Part shown: positions 44,093 through 56,157 of the stretch, one piece after another
How positions within the stretch are numbered: the stretch's first letter is position 1
How the letters are laid out: each line of letters starts with the position of its first letter
DNA from: Zygnema cylindricum
Lineage: Eukaryota > Streptophyta > Zygnematophyceae > Zygnematales > Zygnemataceae
Reading direction: 5' to 3'
Length of the DNA: 64,000 bases
Assembly (NCBI GenBank): GCA_037447655.1
Contig: JBBHKE010002542.1
Location: 62,001-126,000, forward strand
The notes under the pieces: model-generated
Told to the model about the DNA's origin: nothing
What the model saw: the letters and a program-made list of their open reading frames with translations, nothing else
The model's database searches: none
Position numbers and translations under genes: made by a program

Positions 44093-46383
44093 GGACCTCA
44101 TATTGTGGCATCATCGTATGTGTCACACTTCAAATAGTAACTTCAAGGAGATGATTCGTCATAGTGCGGTTTAAGGACTAGCCACGACAATAGGAGAAAA
44201 GGTCACCGGATGTGTAGGATGCACCAAATAGAAGCATAAAAGGAAGCCTCGTCCAGTGAAAGATCTTCAATTCAAGGCGAATGCCCTTTTAGACCTAGTT
44301 CATGTAGATCTTTGTGGTGATATGCATCTAGAAACCATTGGAAAAAATAAATACATTATGGTGATAGTTGATGATTTCAGCAGGAAGGCATGGGTGTATC
44401 TTTAAAGGCAAAATCAGACACATTAGAGACATTTAAAGAATTTATGGTTATGGATGAGAGGAAAAGTGGTTGGCAAATAAAAGTAGTACGATCGGACCGT
44501 GGAGGTGAATTCCTTGCCTTCGCTGAATATTGTAAGGAGACAAGAATTGAGCAACAGTTCACGTCTCCTTATTCCCCATAATCGAATGGAATTGCAGAGA
44601 GGAAGGAGCACACATTTCAAAAGATGGTGCGGGCAATGTCTATAAGACCAAACTCACACATCGTCTTTGGGGAGAGGCAATCTGGGCAGCTAATCATGTC
44701 ACCAACCGGAGAATAAAATCGGCTTTAGGCAACAAAACACCGAAGGAACTTTGGAGTGGACAAGCGCCTACGGCTTAACATTTAAGGATTTGGGGATGTG
44801 AGGCTACGGGGTATGTAGAGGAAAGAAACCGGGAGGGGAAGTTTTTGGCACAGTCATGGAAAGGATACTTTGTGGGGTATAGTGAGAACTCAATGCAGTA
44901 TACGATTTATAACCCCGTTACTAGAAGGGTCTGAGAGTTTAGAAATGTGGAGTTCAATGAAAATTTGGAATGGATGGTGAAAGGAGCTTATGAGTCTAAA
45001 CGGGCCCAAGATTACGAGGAGGAAAATGGTGAAAGGAGCTAATGAGTCTAAACGGGCCCAAGATTACGAGGAGGAGAATCATTATGAGAAATTCACAGAA
45101 GAGGAGGAAAAAGTAGTCTTGATAAAGGTAGGGACAAAGAAAAAGGTGCGCTTTGTAGAGCAGAATTTAGAGAAAGTTCCGAAACCTAAGCCCACCAAGA
45201 ATGGAACACAAGGGGACAAGGTCATTAGAGAATCATCCACTCACACAAACAACGTGACATAAAAAGAGATATCCTTTGAGAATGAGGGCGATGACAAGAT
45301 TGAGAGTAGTGATTCAGAAATGGAATTTGCAAAAGACGTACGGAGAAACAAGAGATCAAAGGCACCGTAACGATTCTCAACAAGACAGTCATATAAAAAG
45401 CAAACCACTTACTAGAGGGCAATTTCCGAACTTAGAGAAGGATGGGCGAATCCTTTCTCTTATGAAAGGCAATTACTGAAAATCGTCCGGCCGATCCTCA
45501 ATCATATCAAGAGGGTAGAGACTCGGACGGATGGGAGGAGAATTGGAAACCGAAGTTTATAAAAGAGTTTAATTTTGTGAAAATAAATGGGTGTTTCGAA
45601 GAAGTAGACTTACCAGATGGTAAGAAGGTGATATACTCAAAGTGGGTTTTTAAAACAAAGACAGGAGCCTCAAGAGAAATTCTTAAGTATAAGGCACGGT
45701 TAGTATGTAAAGGCTTTCAGTAGAAAAAGGGCATTGACTATTCAGAAACTTTTGCTCCTGTGGTTAAGTTTGATTCTTTGCGAGCAATTATTGCAATGGC
45801 GACGGCGGAAGGAATGCATATCCAACAGATGGATGTAGAGACAACTTTCTTGAATGGAGAATTAGAAGAGGAGGTGTATATGAAAATCCCAGAAGGAGTT
45901 CTTGGAAAGAATGGAAGAGTATGGAGGTTGTGGAAAGCTTTGTATGGTTTGAAGCAGGCACCAAGAATATGGAACCATAAGCTTCACAAGGTCTTATTGA
46001 TTTTGGGATTTAGGAGGCTTACTGCAGATTGTGGAGTGTATATTCGGGGAGAAGGTAGGGACATGGTAATTTTCAGTGTTTACGTAGATGATTTAATTTC
46101 TGTCTCTCACAACTTGGATTTACTTCGAGAATTAAAGATTGAATTTCAGAAGTATTTTAAAATCACGGACTTAGGAGATGCACAATACATTGTGGGAGTT
46201 CAGATTCAGAGAAGGAGGAACGGAGATATTAAGTTAAGCCAAGAACAATATGCAAAAGAGGTACTTAAAAGATTTGGGTTTTTAGATTGTAAGCCACTTG
46301 GAACTCCCCTTGATCCTCGTGATAAGCTTTCTAATTTTGTTAAAAGTCCCGACGTTGATGCCTCGTATAGGGAGGCGGTCGGT
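44093..46383 (+). pseudogene. Copia J pol fragment (integrase to reverse transcriptase)
   Basis: A lineage-2 relative of element I. It starts in the pre-integrase zinc region (WHHRMCHTSNSNFKEMIRH, 44103), then LLDLVHVDLCGD (44290), VVRSDRGGEF (44487) and a stop in place of the residue before SNGIAERK, followed by the connector. Reverse transcriptase is open at 45760-46383 with QQMDVETTFLNGELEEE, LYGLKQAPR and FSVYVDDLI (46074-46100). It ends at YREAVGE, where the GAGAGG tract begins exactly inside the codons normally giving VGSLMY. Many stops and a frame-disrupting 52-bp duplication are present. Confidence 0.9.
44974..45077. repeat. 52-bp tandem duplication in J
   Basis: ATGGTGAAAGGAGCT..GATTACGAGGAGGA occurs at 44974-45025 and 45026-45077 with about two differences. 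The 52-bp length is not a multiple of three, so it shifts the frame of the connector region. Confidence 0.93.
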
Positions 46384-49020
46384 GAGAGGGAGAGGGAGAG
46401 GGAGAGAGAAAAGGCGAGGGAGAGGGAGAGGGAGAAGGAGAGGGAGAGGGAGAGGGAGAGGAAAATGGAGAGGGGGAAGGAGAAGGAGAGGGAGAGGGAG
46501 AGGGAGAGGGAGTTGGAGAGGGAGATGGGGGGGAAGGGGAGAGGGAAAGGGAGAGGGAGAGAGAGAGGGAGAGGGAGAGGGAGAGGGAGGGGAAGAAGGA
46601 GAGGGAGGGGGGGAAAGGGAGGGCAGGGGAGAGGGATAGGGCAAAGAAGAGGGAGAGGGTGAGAAAGAGAGGCTGAAGGAGAGGGAAAGGGAGAGGGAGA
46701 GGAAGAGGGAGTGAGAGAGAATGAAAGAGTGAGGAATTGAAGAGGGAATAGGAGTGTGATAGGAAAAGCGAAAGGGAGATGCAGTTAGACAGGAGGAGGG
46801 TTGGTTGGTGAGGGAGTAAGAGGTAGAGGGGGAGGGAAAGGGAAAAAGAGAGGGAGAAGGAGAGGTAGAAAGAGAGAGAGAGTGAGAGGGAAAAGTAAAG
46901 GGAGAGGTAGAGAGATACGGAGAATACAATATAGAGAGAGAGGAAAAAGTGGAGAGAGAGGCAAAAGGAGCGGGAAAGAGAGAGGGAGAGGGATAGAAAG
47001 AGGGAAAAGGATAAGAGAGGAAAGGGGAGAGGGAGAGGGAGAGGGAGAGGGAGAGGGCGAGGTAAAGGGAGAAGGCGCGGGAGAGAGGGTTAGGGAGAGA
47101 GAAAGGGAGAGGGAGAGGGAGAGGGATTGAGAAAAAATGATAGAGTGAGGAATTGGAGAGGGAAAAGAAGGAAAGAAGGGAATGGGAGTGCGATAGGACA
47201 AGGGAAAAGGAGGTGCAGAGAGACAAGAAAAGGGAGATCTAGTGAGTGAGTAAGAGTGAGAGGTAGAGGGAGAGGAAGAGGGAGAGAGAGAAAAGTAGTG
47301 GAAGTGGGGTAAAGACAAGAAAAATAGGAGATAGGATGGGAGGGGGAGAGGGAATGAGAGAGTGATAGGAAAAGGGAAAGAGAGATGGAAAGAGACATGA
47401 AAAGGGAGATTGTGAGGGAGAGTAAGAGGGAGAGGGAAAAGGCAATGGAGGGGGAGAGGTAGAAAGAGAAGGAGAGGAAAATGAAAAGAGCAAGAGAGAG
47501 GCGAAAAAGGAGAGAAGCAAGACAAGAGGGAGAGGGAGAGATAGAGGGAGAGAGAGAGGGAGAAGGAAATAGAGAGGCAAAGGGAGAGGGAGAGGGGGAA
47601 GGAGAAAAAGATGGAAAGGGAGAGGGATAAGGAGAGAGAGAGGGATAGGAAGCGGAAGAAGGAGAGGGTGAAATAGCGGGAGAGAAAGAGAGAGGGAGAG
47701 GAAATGGAAAGGCAAAGGGAGTGTGAGAGGGAGATGGAGAGGGAAAATGAGAGGGACAAAGAGAGGGAGAGGGAGAGGGAAAGGGAGAGGGAGAGGGAGA
47801 GGGAGAGGGAAAGGGAGAAGGAGAGGGAAAAGGAGAGGGTGTGGGAGAGGGAGAGGGAGAGGGAGAAGGAAAGGGAGAAGAACAGAGAGAGGGAGTGAGA
47901 GAGAATGAGAGTGAAGAATCGGAGAGGAATGGGAGTGAGTTAGGAAAAGGGAAACAGAAATGCGGAGAGACACGAAGAGGGATAGTTGATAGGGAGTAAG
48001 AGGTAGAGGTAGAGGGAAAGGGAAAGCGAGAGGGAGAGAGAGAGGGAGAGAGAGAGGGAGAGGGAAAGGGAAGGGGAGAGGTAGAGAGAGACAGAGAATA
48101 GAATGGAGAGAGAGAGAGGAAAAAGTGAAAAGAGGCAAAAGGAGCGAGACAGGCAGATGTAGCGGGAGTGGGAGAAGGAGAGGGATAGAAGAGGGAGAGT
48201 GAAAGGAAAACGAGAGGATGGGGGAGAGGGAGAGGGAGAAAGAGAGGGCAAGGGAAAGGGAAAAGGTGAGGGAGAGAGGGTGAGGGAGAGGGAGAGGGAG
48301 AGGGAAAGGGTGAGAGAGAGAGAGTGAGAAATATAACAGAGTGAGGAATCGGAGAGGGAAAGGGAGATAGAGAGGGAATGGGAGTGTGATAGGAAAAGGG
48401 AAAAAATAGGTGTAGAGAGACAAGAACAAGGATATTTTTAGTGAGAGAGTAAGAAGGAGAGGGAGAGGGAAAGGAAAGGGAGGGGAAATGGGAGAGGGAG
48501 AGGGAGAGGGATAAATAGAGGGAGAGGGACAAGGAGGACGAGAGGGAGGGGGGGAGGGAGAGGAAGAGGGAGAGTACGAGATAGAGGGAGAAGGCGCGGG
48601 AGAGAGGGTTAGGGAGAGGGAAAGGGAGAATAAGTGGGAGAGGGAGAGGGGGTGAGAGAGAATGAGTGAGTGAGGAATCAAGGGAAAGGGAGGGAGAAAG
48701 GGAATGTGAGTTTGATAGGAAAAGGGAAAGGGAGATGCCAAGAGACACGAAGATCGAGAGTTAGAGAAATAATAAGATGGAGAGGGAGTGGGGAAGGGAG
48801 AGGGAGAGGTAAAGAGAGACGGAGAATAAAATTGAGAGAGAGATAGGAAAAAGTGGAGAATGAGGCAAAAAGAGAGGGAGAGGGAGAGGGTGAGGGAGAG
48901 GGATAAGAATAGGGAGAGCGAGAAAAAAGTGTGGGAGGGGGAGCGGGAGAGGGAGAGGGAGAGGGTGAGGGAGAGGGAGAGTGGGATGAAGAGAGGGTTA
49001 GGGAGAGGGAAAAAGAGAGG
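46384..49020. repeat. GAGAGG polypurine tract, 2.6 kb
   Basis: A nearly pure purine run on the plus strand, mainly GAGAGG/GAGGGA hexamers with scattered GTGAGAG and GATAGG variants. Internal higher-order repetition is visible: blocks such as GGAATGGGAGTG-GATAGGAAAAGGGAAA recur at about 46750, 47180, 47370, 47925, 48380 and 48700. Long open frames on both strands are a by-product of the hexamer. It is bounded on the left by the reverse transcriptase of J and on the right by the integrase of K. Confidence 0.97.
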
Positions 49021-50468
49021 AACTTGAGATAAGGGAAGTTTGTGAAGTTTCCCGAGTGCAAAACCATCACACACATGAGATTCTTTTTGACCAAGTTGAA
49101 CATCTTTTATCATTTTAGTATTAACCAACTTATTCAGCCTGTCATGATGCAGATGCCCAAGTCTTTTGTGCCATAAAACATTTTTAGTTAAGACATTGGA
49201 ATATAAAAAATCATCTTTATTAGCCAGGTCCATTCGGTAAAACATGTTTGGGCCTCTAGTTCCTACTAAGGAAACTCTCCTATCCTAGCTCACTTTCTTT
49301 TTGCCTCTAGTATGAAGTACATCAAATCTTTTGCTTTCTGCAACCGAAGTAGAGAACATTTTTTTCTTAAAATTTGGGACATACAGCACATTATGCAAAG
49401 TATTTTTAACTACCTTCCCATCTACCCCACATTCAAGTTTATGGTGCCTTTTGCATTAGACTCAACTGTAGCACCACACGGATAAAAGAACTGACGTTGA
49501 GGGATCGGTGTCATCTCTTTGAGCCAAAATTTGTTCCACCATATGTGTCAGGAACTGCCGGAGTCCATTATCCAACCGAGATCTTTCTCTCCCTCCATCA
49601 TCTTAGCGAGGGCAAAGAACTCCTTGTCGTCAGTTTTCGGAAAACTGACAACATCTGCGTTCTCATTTTCCGACTCCATCTCCGGTTCCTTCCTCTCAAG
49701 TGAAAAAACCGCAAGCTTGAGTGGAGATTTATGTTTGATCGGAGGTCTTTTGTGCCTCCATCCTTTTCGAAAAACACCTATTTCAAGAGCTTTCATATAC
49801 AAGGGACAAACTCTAAAAAGGTGACCATCTGCATAGCAGTAGACAAACTTGTCAAACTACGACTGAAACTGATTGCCTTGATATCTATTTTTATGAAACT
49901 AGGCATAGCTATCGCTAGTTTCCCATTACCAAATGCCAGCAGTGTAGCTTCTTCCTTCAATACAAACTCTATTGTTGTAGCTAGATTCTACAATGACTTA
50001 TCTAGCTATTTCAAATGGTCCGAGGCCCTTTTATATTCATTAGGCAGCCCCCTCATCAAAATCATAGCTTTGTGATGAGGAGGAAATGCCCCCCCCGTGC
50101 ATGCATTCTCGGCTATTAAGATCCTAAGACCATTAAAGTATTCTACCATGTTTCCGCTTGTATATTTGTATTCCTATATTTTGCCAACATTAATAATTTC
50201 ATGCTGGTCATTTGCTCTCACATAAGTAGATTTCAAGGCATTCCCAATATCTAATGCCTTTGTAGACTAAATATATGTCTTGTGGAACTATTTCGAAAAA
50301 ATCAATTTTATGAGATGCAAAGCCCGTTCATTTTTCCTACTAAAGTTTGCATATTTCCCAGCAAGAGATCCATCAACTACATCAAATAAATTCGTTTGAA
50401 CAAAGTAGAATTTAACCAGATCCGCCCAGTAAAAATACACCCATCCATCAAAAACCGGTAATCACGAA
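49021..50468 (-). pseudogene. Copia K gag, protease and integrase start
   Basis: Read on the minus strand. Gag begins after the primer site with PVFDG..YFYWADLVKF and continues with NMVEYFNGL and LPNEYK in broken frames. Protease has WIMDSGSS (about 49551-49574), and the integrase zinc region has LWHKRLGHLHHDRLNKL and ALGKLHKLP. It ends abruptly at the GAGAGG tract near 49020. The gag frame holds several stops. K is a third, more distant lineage-1 type whose primer site is also of the half-tRNA kind. Confidence 0.82.
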
Positions 50469-50483
50469 GGTGGGCCCGTGACC
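50469..50483 (-). promoter_or_regulatory. Half-tRNA primer-binding site of copia K
   Basis: On the minus strand GGTCACGGGCCCACC, two transitions away from GGTTATGGGCCCACC. It starts immediately after the LTR end GAAGAACA and is followed by gag. Confidence 0.7.
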
Positions 50484-51213
50484 TGTTCTTCTGAGACAAC
50501 AGCTGGTACTAAAGAAGAAAAATAGGCAAACAGCTGGTACTGAAGAAGAAAAATAGGCAGCAGTAGTCATCTCAGAATACAAAACAACTTAGAGCTTTCT
50601 CAAAAAACTGGTTTAGAAATCCACAACTTTGATAGAACAGTCAAACAGGATATTCAGTCATTGCTGGAGAAAATCAAATCTACCATATAAATACTACACT
50701 GCTGCAAATGTACGGAACCGACTGGCCGTACGTCTTACTATATCAAAGGCTAATACAGTGCGTATACCTGAATATATAAGGTATGTTATACACAGTCCAA
50801 TCAACGCTAATTAGCTAATTACTAGACGACAAGCGTATGTTCTACAAATATTTACACTGACACAAAATTCTAGATGCTACATCATATTATTATAATTCTA
50901 ATCTTACGCTTAGTCAGCGTTTGTTGGCGTCCTCTGTCCGCCGTCCATATCTCAAATTTGTCACCGTAGATGTGCCTTCCTATTTCATTGTGGTCCCAAT
51001 GTGTTTCCGCGATCAACAAACCAATATTTCGTAGCTTATGCTCCACACTGACGACGCCTATCTCGCGAGTGTACGCTACGGTCTTCTCCTAATGCTACTA
51101 ACACGTTAATTCCGATTCATACTCTGAATCAGACGTCCTAGATTATTCTAAGTCCCATAACTCTCTCTCTCACAACCGAAGCATAGAGAGGACTAAAGCT
51201 TTCCAAAACAACA
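50484..51213 (-). mobile_element. LTR shared by two copia K-type bodies
   Basis: Minus strand from TGTTGTTTTGGAAAGC (51213) to GAAGAACA (50484), 730 bp. Upstream of it, on the minus strand, is an RNase H end with a purine-rich AAGTGGAG; downstream are a primer site and gag. The LTR therefore serves as 3' LTR of one body and 5' LTR of the other. A second LTR start of the family is at 63796. Confidence 0.82.
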
Positions 51214-51838
51214 CTCCACTTAAGCTTTAGACTTTGCTAGCCACTTCAACCACATGCCTCTCTGCAAAATACAATAATTTAGGTGGAAGCAGGGGTTTTG
51301 TCATCATATTAGCAACCATTTGCTCATCTGGTAAGTAATTGAGTTTCAAAACTCTCCCCATTACTTTTTCTCTCACAAAATGCAGTTTGATATCAATAAG
51401 CTTATTCTGAAAGTGATGACTGGGATTAGATGCAATTGCAATAGCCGCCAGATTTTCACACGACACTATTTGAGGACGAGATTGCATAAAATGAAGCTTT
51501 TGAAGAAGAGACTTTACCCAAAGTAACTCCTTAACAGCCCAGCTGGCTGCCATATACTCAACTTCGATCGTGGACTGAGCTGTCACCTTTTGAAGTTTGC
51601 TGCTCCAACAACAAGTCCCATCTCCAACCTTGAGAATGTAACCAGTCGTGGAGCGTAGGCTTGGCGTATCTCCATAGCTTGCATCATTCCAAGTTTGAAG
51701 TATTAACTTATCTCCAGTGAGAGATAGATGGAGGTTTCGAGTTCCAACAAGATAACAAAGAACTCGCTTTGTTGCTTCCCAATCTAACCAATCCAATCGG
51801 GATTTTATGCTACTCTGTACTCCCAATGTTATTGTCAC
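51214..51838 (-). pseudogene. Copia K-type RNase H end
   Basis: An open minus-strand frame of about 200 codons contains ATKRVLCYLVGTRNL, WNDASYGDTPSLRSTTGYIL, STIEVEYMAASWAVKELLWV, NLAAIAIASNPSHHF and MVANMMTKPLLPP. These are all the copia RNase H blocks, although the CDN motif reads CEN. The conserved Asp of DASY and the Glu of EVEYMA are kept. The reverse transcriptase upstream is missing: the frame starts at 51838 next to an LTR fragment. Confidence 0.88.
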
Positions 51839-51840
51839 AT

Positions 51841-51944
51841 TAAACCCAGTTCATACTGAACCAGACTTCTCAAATTATTCTTAGTCCCACAACTCTCTCT
51901 CTCAAAACCGAAGCATAGAGAGGACTAAAGCTTTCCAAAGCAAA
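51841..51944 (-). mobile_element. LTR fragment of the K family
   Basis: The block from AAACCCAGTTCATACTGAACCAGAC to GCTTTCCAAAGCAA repeats the start region of the LTR at 50484-51213 (51105-51213). It is truncated on its pol side. Confidence 0.75.
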
Positions 51945-52034
51945 AAGAGAGAGAGGGAGAGGAGAAAGCGATAAAGGGAGAGAGAGAGTGAGAGAGAGGG
52001 ATACAAAGAGAACGTACTTTGAATGAGTGAGAGG

Positions 52035-53173
52035 TGTTAAATTGTTTGTATTTTCTAGGTCTATATTTATCTATGTTGAAAGGAAGTATCTAATATTCAC
52101 TTCTTAATTTAGACTCTAGAGGGAAGAAAGAGAGAAAGTCACCTTCGCTCCCACCATAGTCAGAAAGAAACAGGGTGACAGGAAGACACATTGATAGATT
52201 ATCTAGATGTTGCCATAAACAATATTTAAATCTAAGTCTAAAGAGTCTTTTAGATTACCAAAATGTTGCCCTAAACAAGATTTAAACCTAGTTCCAAAGA
52301 GTCCTTAACACACATACGCCTTAACCATTAAGGCATTGACAAAACGATACACGTTAATGGTTTGGTGATTAAATAAAGTGTCATGCTAACGTCACTTTCA
52401 CTTAAACATACCAAAATTGACGAAACAACATCTATATTCAAATGTCGCTCGCAAACGTGAATCTAACAGTGTAAAATACATGATTGGACGGACGATATCG
52501 CCCTCCCCAAACCCGAATGAATCTTTGGCGGCTTTCAGACATAGCAGAGCGCTATGCCACGTGGCGCCATATCATTAGACGCCGGAAAAGATGGGTGGAG
52601 GAACGATGGCTCGTTAGTTGACAAGTGTCAACCACAAGGCCATGTTGTACAATGGTCGTACAAGACGAACAATCGTCCACTTTACCTTCTTGTGCTATAC
52701 ACTCTTTTTGATTGGCCTAGGGTAGAGTAGTAAGTAGTTGTGAGTAGGAGTTAAAGGACTTGGCGTGTTTGAGCAGCCTCTCTCTAAGTGACCTTTTGTA
52801 TTTATAGTCCATCTTTGGCCAACCATAACTAACTGCTTAGAAGAGCAAATTCAATTATTCTTTTTTCTGCAGACTCAAAAGAGTCCACGCTACATATGGG
52901 TGTAGTTAGTCAAAGATTTTTCTTGCCAGGGTAGCGAAATTTCAAAGGGATAGTCAAAGTGGGGAATGCTGCCCAAAACACATGTTCAAGCTCTACATTC
53001 TGTGGTGAAACCGAGCACACAAAAAGTCTTATTTCACAGGGTGAAGCTTTATACGCGTTCTAACTGTCATGGTGTTAGTAATTTGGGTTTGTATCAACTT
53101 GGAGTTGGCACTATCTAGATAAGATTCTTTAGGTGTGCGATTATTGTGGGGAAATGGAACCCATAAAATTTCA
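52035..53173 (+). mobile_element. 5' LTR of copia E
   Basis: TGTTAAATTGTTTG to AAAATTTCA. It contains the GTAC-like block (52650-52690), a TATTTATAG box near 52799 and the gag ATG at 53154, 20 bp from the end. Two stretches after the LTR start are each followed by a 'gattaccaaaatgttgccctaaacaa'-type motif. Confidence 0.85.
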
Positions 53174-55049
53174 AGTTATCGGCCCACCATCTACGGTGCC
53201 TATGTTTGATAGAACAGACTTCACTTATTGGGAATTTATGATGGAGGGATTACTTTTCATAAAGCACTTACGGGGAACTGTTTCGGGACAAGTGATGTGG
53301 CCGCCACCTGGCTTCGAAGGAACTCTCTCTGGAGATTCAACTGAGGATTCCCAGAAAACCAAACAGAGTTTAGATGCAACAGAAGGTGAAAGGGAAATTA
53401 GTGCAATGGAAGAGGGAAAAGGGAAGAAGGGTAAAGGATCACCTGTGGTGAGGGGAGTTAGGCTCTCGCCAACAGTTCCACTTGTAGGGATTATAGCTAA
53501 ACCAAAAATTGAACAAAATGACTGTAAAATTTGGGAGTATAAAAACACTATAGCAAAACATGTGATACATAGAAACATGTCTAAGTCCATAGCTATCACT
53601 CTTATAAACCTAACAAAGTATTCTGAAATCTAGGATACACTAATTCAGATTTATAAAAGTGAGACAATACAGAGGCAACAATTAGTAAAACGCGATATAG
53701 AGGCGTATGTTTATAAAGGCGGTAGCATGATAGAGTTTTGCAATGATATTGTTGCGTTAAATGTTGAGCTTTCTAGTCTGGGATATGTAGAATCCGAGGA
53801 AAGAAAAAATGACACACTAATCATCAAACATCTAGATGAGTACGAAAATATCATTAACTGTATGCAGGAAATCAATTTCTCCTCATAGACTTGGGGCATT
53901 ACCATGGGGATGATTCTTGTGGGGGAAAGCACTTTGGAGCTTCGTAGGGGAAGTGACGGGGTTAATGCACTAACAGATGGTGGTGACTAGCGAAAGCGTG
54001 ATGAGAGGAATGATGGTGATTGGCGGAAGTGTGATGAGAGGAAGAAAGAAAAAGATAAGCCTTATCGGATTTTTGGTCGAAAGAGAGATAGAGGAAAAGA
54101 AAAGGGAGCTTCGAAAGGAGGGGTTTGCTTATTTTGTAGCGAACCAGGTCACTATATGGCGGAATGTTTTTGTCTGGAAGAAATTTGAAGTTGGAATGTG
54201 AATCAGGAGCAAGAAGGGGAAGAGGAGAAACATGATGAAGATATTTTGGAGCTTCTCCACATCGGTAGTATGGGGAAGAGAGAAAAGCACATAGAAATTC
54301 CACAAAAGCAACAGTGTGGGTTTGGAGGTATAAGGGAGGTAAAGAGAAAGGAGGTACTTGAAAAAGGAAAAAATAATGAGGATATTTTTATAGATATTTT
54401 GTTGACTGAAAACTGGTCGAAAGAGGAGACTTCGATAGATTCTATGGAAAGGGGAGAAGTAAATCTAGAGGGGGCTCCAAAGGATTTGGAAGAAGAGAAA
54501 TATTTAATGAAAGGTTTAAGGAAGGAGAAATATTTTTTGGGAATCAAAATAGAAAGTGATAGTGGAAAGAATTCCATGGGAGAGAGTGAGGGAAGTTTAG
54601 AAAATTGGGTAATCATCATGTACAAATATATAAGTACGGAAGATATAGATTTTATAAGGAACTTAGTGGGGACTCGTGATTTAAAGATAAATTTATGGGG
54701 TAATGGATTTCACATCACTAATGGTGGTGATGCCATTTATGAATGTGTGCTTATAACAGGGTTAGCATCTAGGTATGTGTTGCACGTTGAGGATGAGGCT
54801 GGCTGTATGAAATGCAAGTGGGAATCTAGAATTTGCTCGGATGAAAAAGGAATGAGGTGGATAAAATCCTTGCTCCAAAAGCCCGCATTTATGAAAAATG
54901 GCATTCAAAATAAAATGAGTGATGCACTTATTAATTCGGTTCATCTAATACACTATTTCAAATACGGGGGTATTCACTTGAAGTTTTATGAGGGGAAAAG
55001 AAAAAGGAAAAAGAAAAAAAAATGTGTTTTGTTTTTAAGTGTGAGTTGA
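53154..55049 (+). pseudogene. Gag plus mini-pol of copia E, one frame with four stops
   Basis: A single frame of 632 codons from ATG 53154 to TGA 55047, interrupted by TAG 53631, TAG 53886, TAG 53988 and TGA 54186 but with no frameshift. Gag blocks are MEPIKFQVIGPPSTVPMFD, YKGGSMIEFCNDI and a zinc knuckle CLFCSEPGHYMAEC (54127-54168). Then come an acidic tract (EEEKHDEDILELL), PQKQQCGFGGI, and the mini-pol: KYFLGIKIESDSGKN (end of reverse transcriptase), VIIMYKYISTEDIDF, NLVGTRDL, a shortened RNase H (GGDAIYE, LASRYVLHVEDEAGC, RWIKSLLQK) and a lysine-rich tail. Protease, integrase and YVDD are absent. Maintenance of one frame across gag and mini-pol suggests selection for a fusion protein before decay. 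Confidence 0.82.
53174..53188 (+). promoter_or_regulatory. Half-tRNA primer-binding site of copia E
   Basis: AGTTATCGGCCCACC, two substitutions from the consensus GGTTATGGGCCCACC. Same position relative to LTR and gag. Confidence 0.72.
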
Positions 55050-55075
55050 AAGAAAAGTAGACAAAAAAATAAGAG

Positions 55076-56157
55076 TGTCAAAATTTGTGTATTTCTAGGT
55101 TTGTGTTTGTCTATGTTGAAAAGAAGTAATTAATATTCACTTCTTGATTTATAATCTAGAGTGATAAAAGAGAGAGAGTCACCATGGATGTCGCCATAGT
55201 CAGAAAGAAACAGGAAACAGGCACACAGATTGATAGATTACCAAAATGTTGCCCTACACAAATTTGAACCTAGGTTCACAGAGTCCTTTATACACATACG
55301 CCTTAACCATTAAGGCATTGAAGAAAAGATACACGTTTATGGTTCGGTGATTAATTAAAGTGTCACGCTAACGTCAATCACATAAATTGACCAAAATTGA
55401 CCAAACGACATCTATAGTCAAACGACACTCGCAGACGCGAATCTAACCGTGTAAAATACATGATCCGACGGACGACATCGCCCCCGCCAAACCCGAAAGA
55501 AACTTTGGCGGCTTTTGGTCATAGCGGCGCCCTGAGCCACGTGGCGCCACATCATTGGACGCCGGAAAAGATGGGAGGAGGAACGATGGCTCCCAAGTTG
55601 ACAAGTTTCAACCAAATGGCCATGTTGTACAATGGTTGTACAAGAAATACAATCGGCCATTGTACCTTCTTGTACTACTCACTTTTTTTGATTGGCCTAA
55701 GGTAGAGTAGTAGGTAGTTGTGAGTAGGAGTTAAAGGACCTAGCGTGTTTGAGGCGCCTCTCTCCAGGTGACCTTTTGTATTTATAGGTCATCTTTGGCC
55801 AGGCATAACTAACTGCTCGAGGGAGCAAATTTTGTGATTCTTTTTGCTACGGACTCAAGGGAGTCCACGATACATACAGGTGTAGTCGGTCAGAGGTTTT
55901 GCTTGCTAGGGTGGCGGCATTTCTAAGGGAAAGTGAAAGTGGGGAATGCTGTCCAAAACACATGTTGTTCAAGGTTTGCATTCTTTGGTGAAACTGAGCA
56001 CACAGAAAGTCTTATTTCACAAGGGTGAAGCTTTAACGAGTTCAAACTGTCAAGGTGTCAGTCATTTGGGTTTTTATCAACTTGGAGTCGGCACTAACTA
56101 GATAAGCTTTTATAGGTCATCGATTTCTGTGGAGATATGGAACCTATAGAATTTTGG
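55076..56157 (+). mobile_element. 3' LTR of copia E
   Basis: TGTCAAAATTTGTG at the start, preceded by AAAAAAATAAGAG. It ends near ATAGAATTTT. Visibly more diverged from the 5' LTR than the two LTRs of A are from each other, so E is older. Its last 290 bp belong to the tandem duplication. Confidence 0.8.

Larger units (their letters stand above)
52035..56157 (+). mobile_element. Non-autonomous copia element E
   Basis: A full-length element of about 4.1 kb with two LTRs (52035-53173 and 55076-56157) and a single internal reading frame of gag plus mini-pol. Left flank reads GAGTGAGAGG and right flank GAGTGAGAG, which may reflect insertion into GA-rich sequence, but an exact 5-bp duplication at the boundaries is not clear. 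The right LTR end is mutated (GAATTTTGG). It is the best preserved of the three copies (C, N, E) of this organisation. Confidence 0.8.

Noticed and set aside
47090-49245. Very long open frames (over 550 codons) in the GAGAGG tract
   Set aside because: They are Ser/Leu/Pro or Arg/Glu runs forced open by the hexamer. Only the first codons of the longest one (49245 down to 49040) belong to a real gene, the integrase of K.
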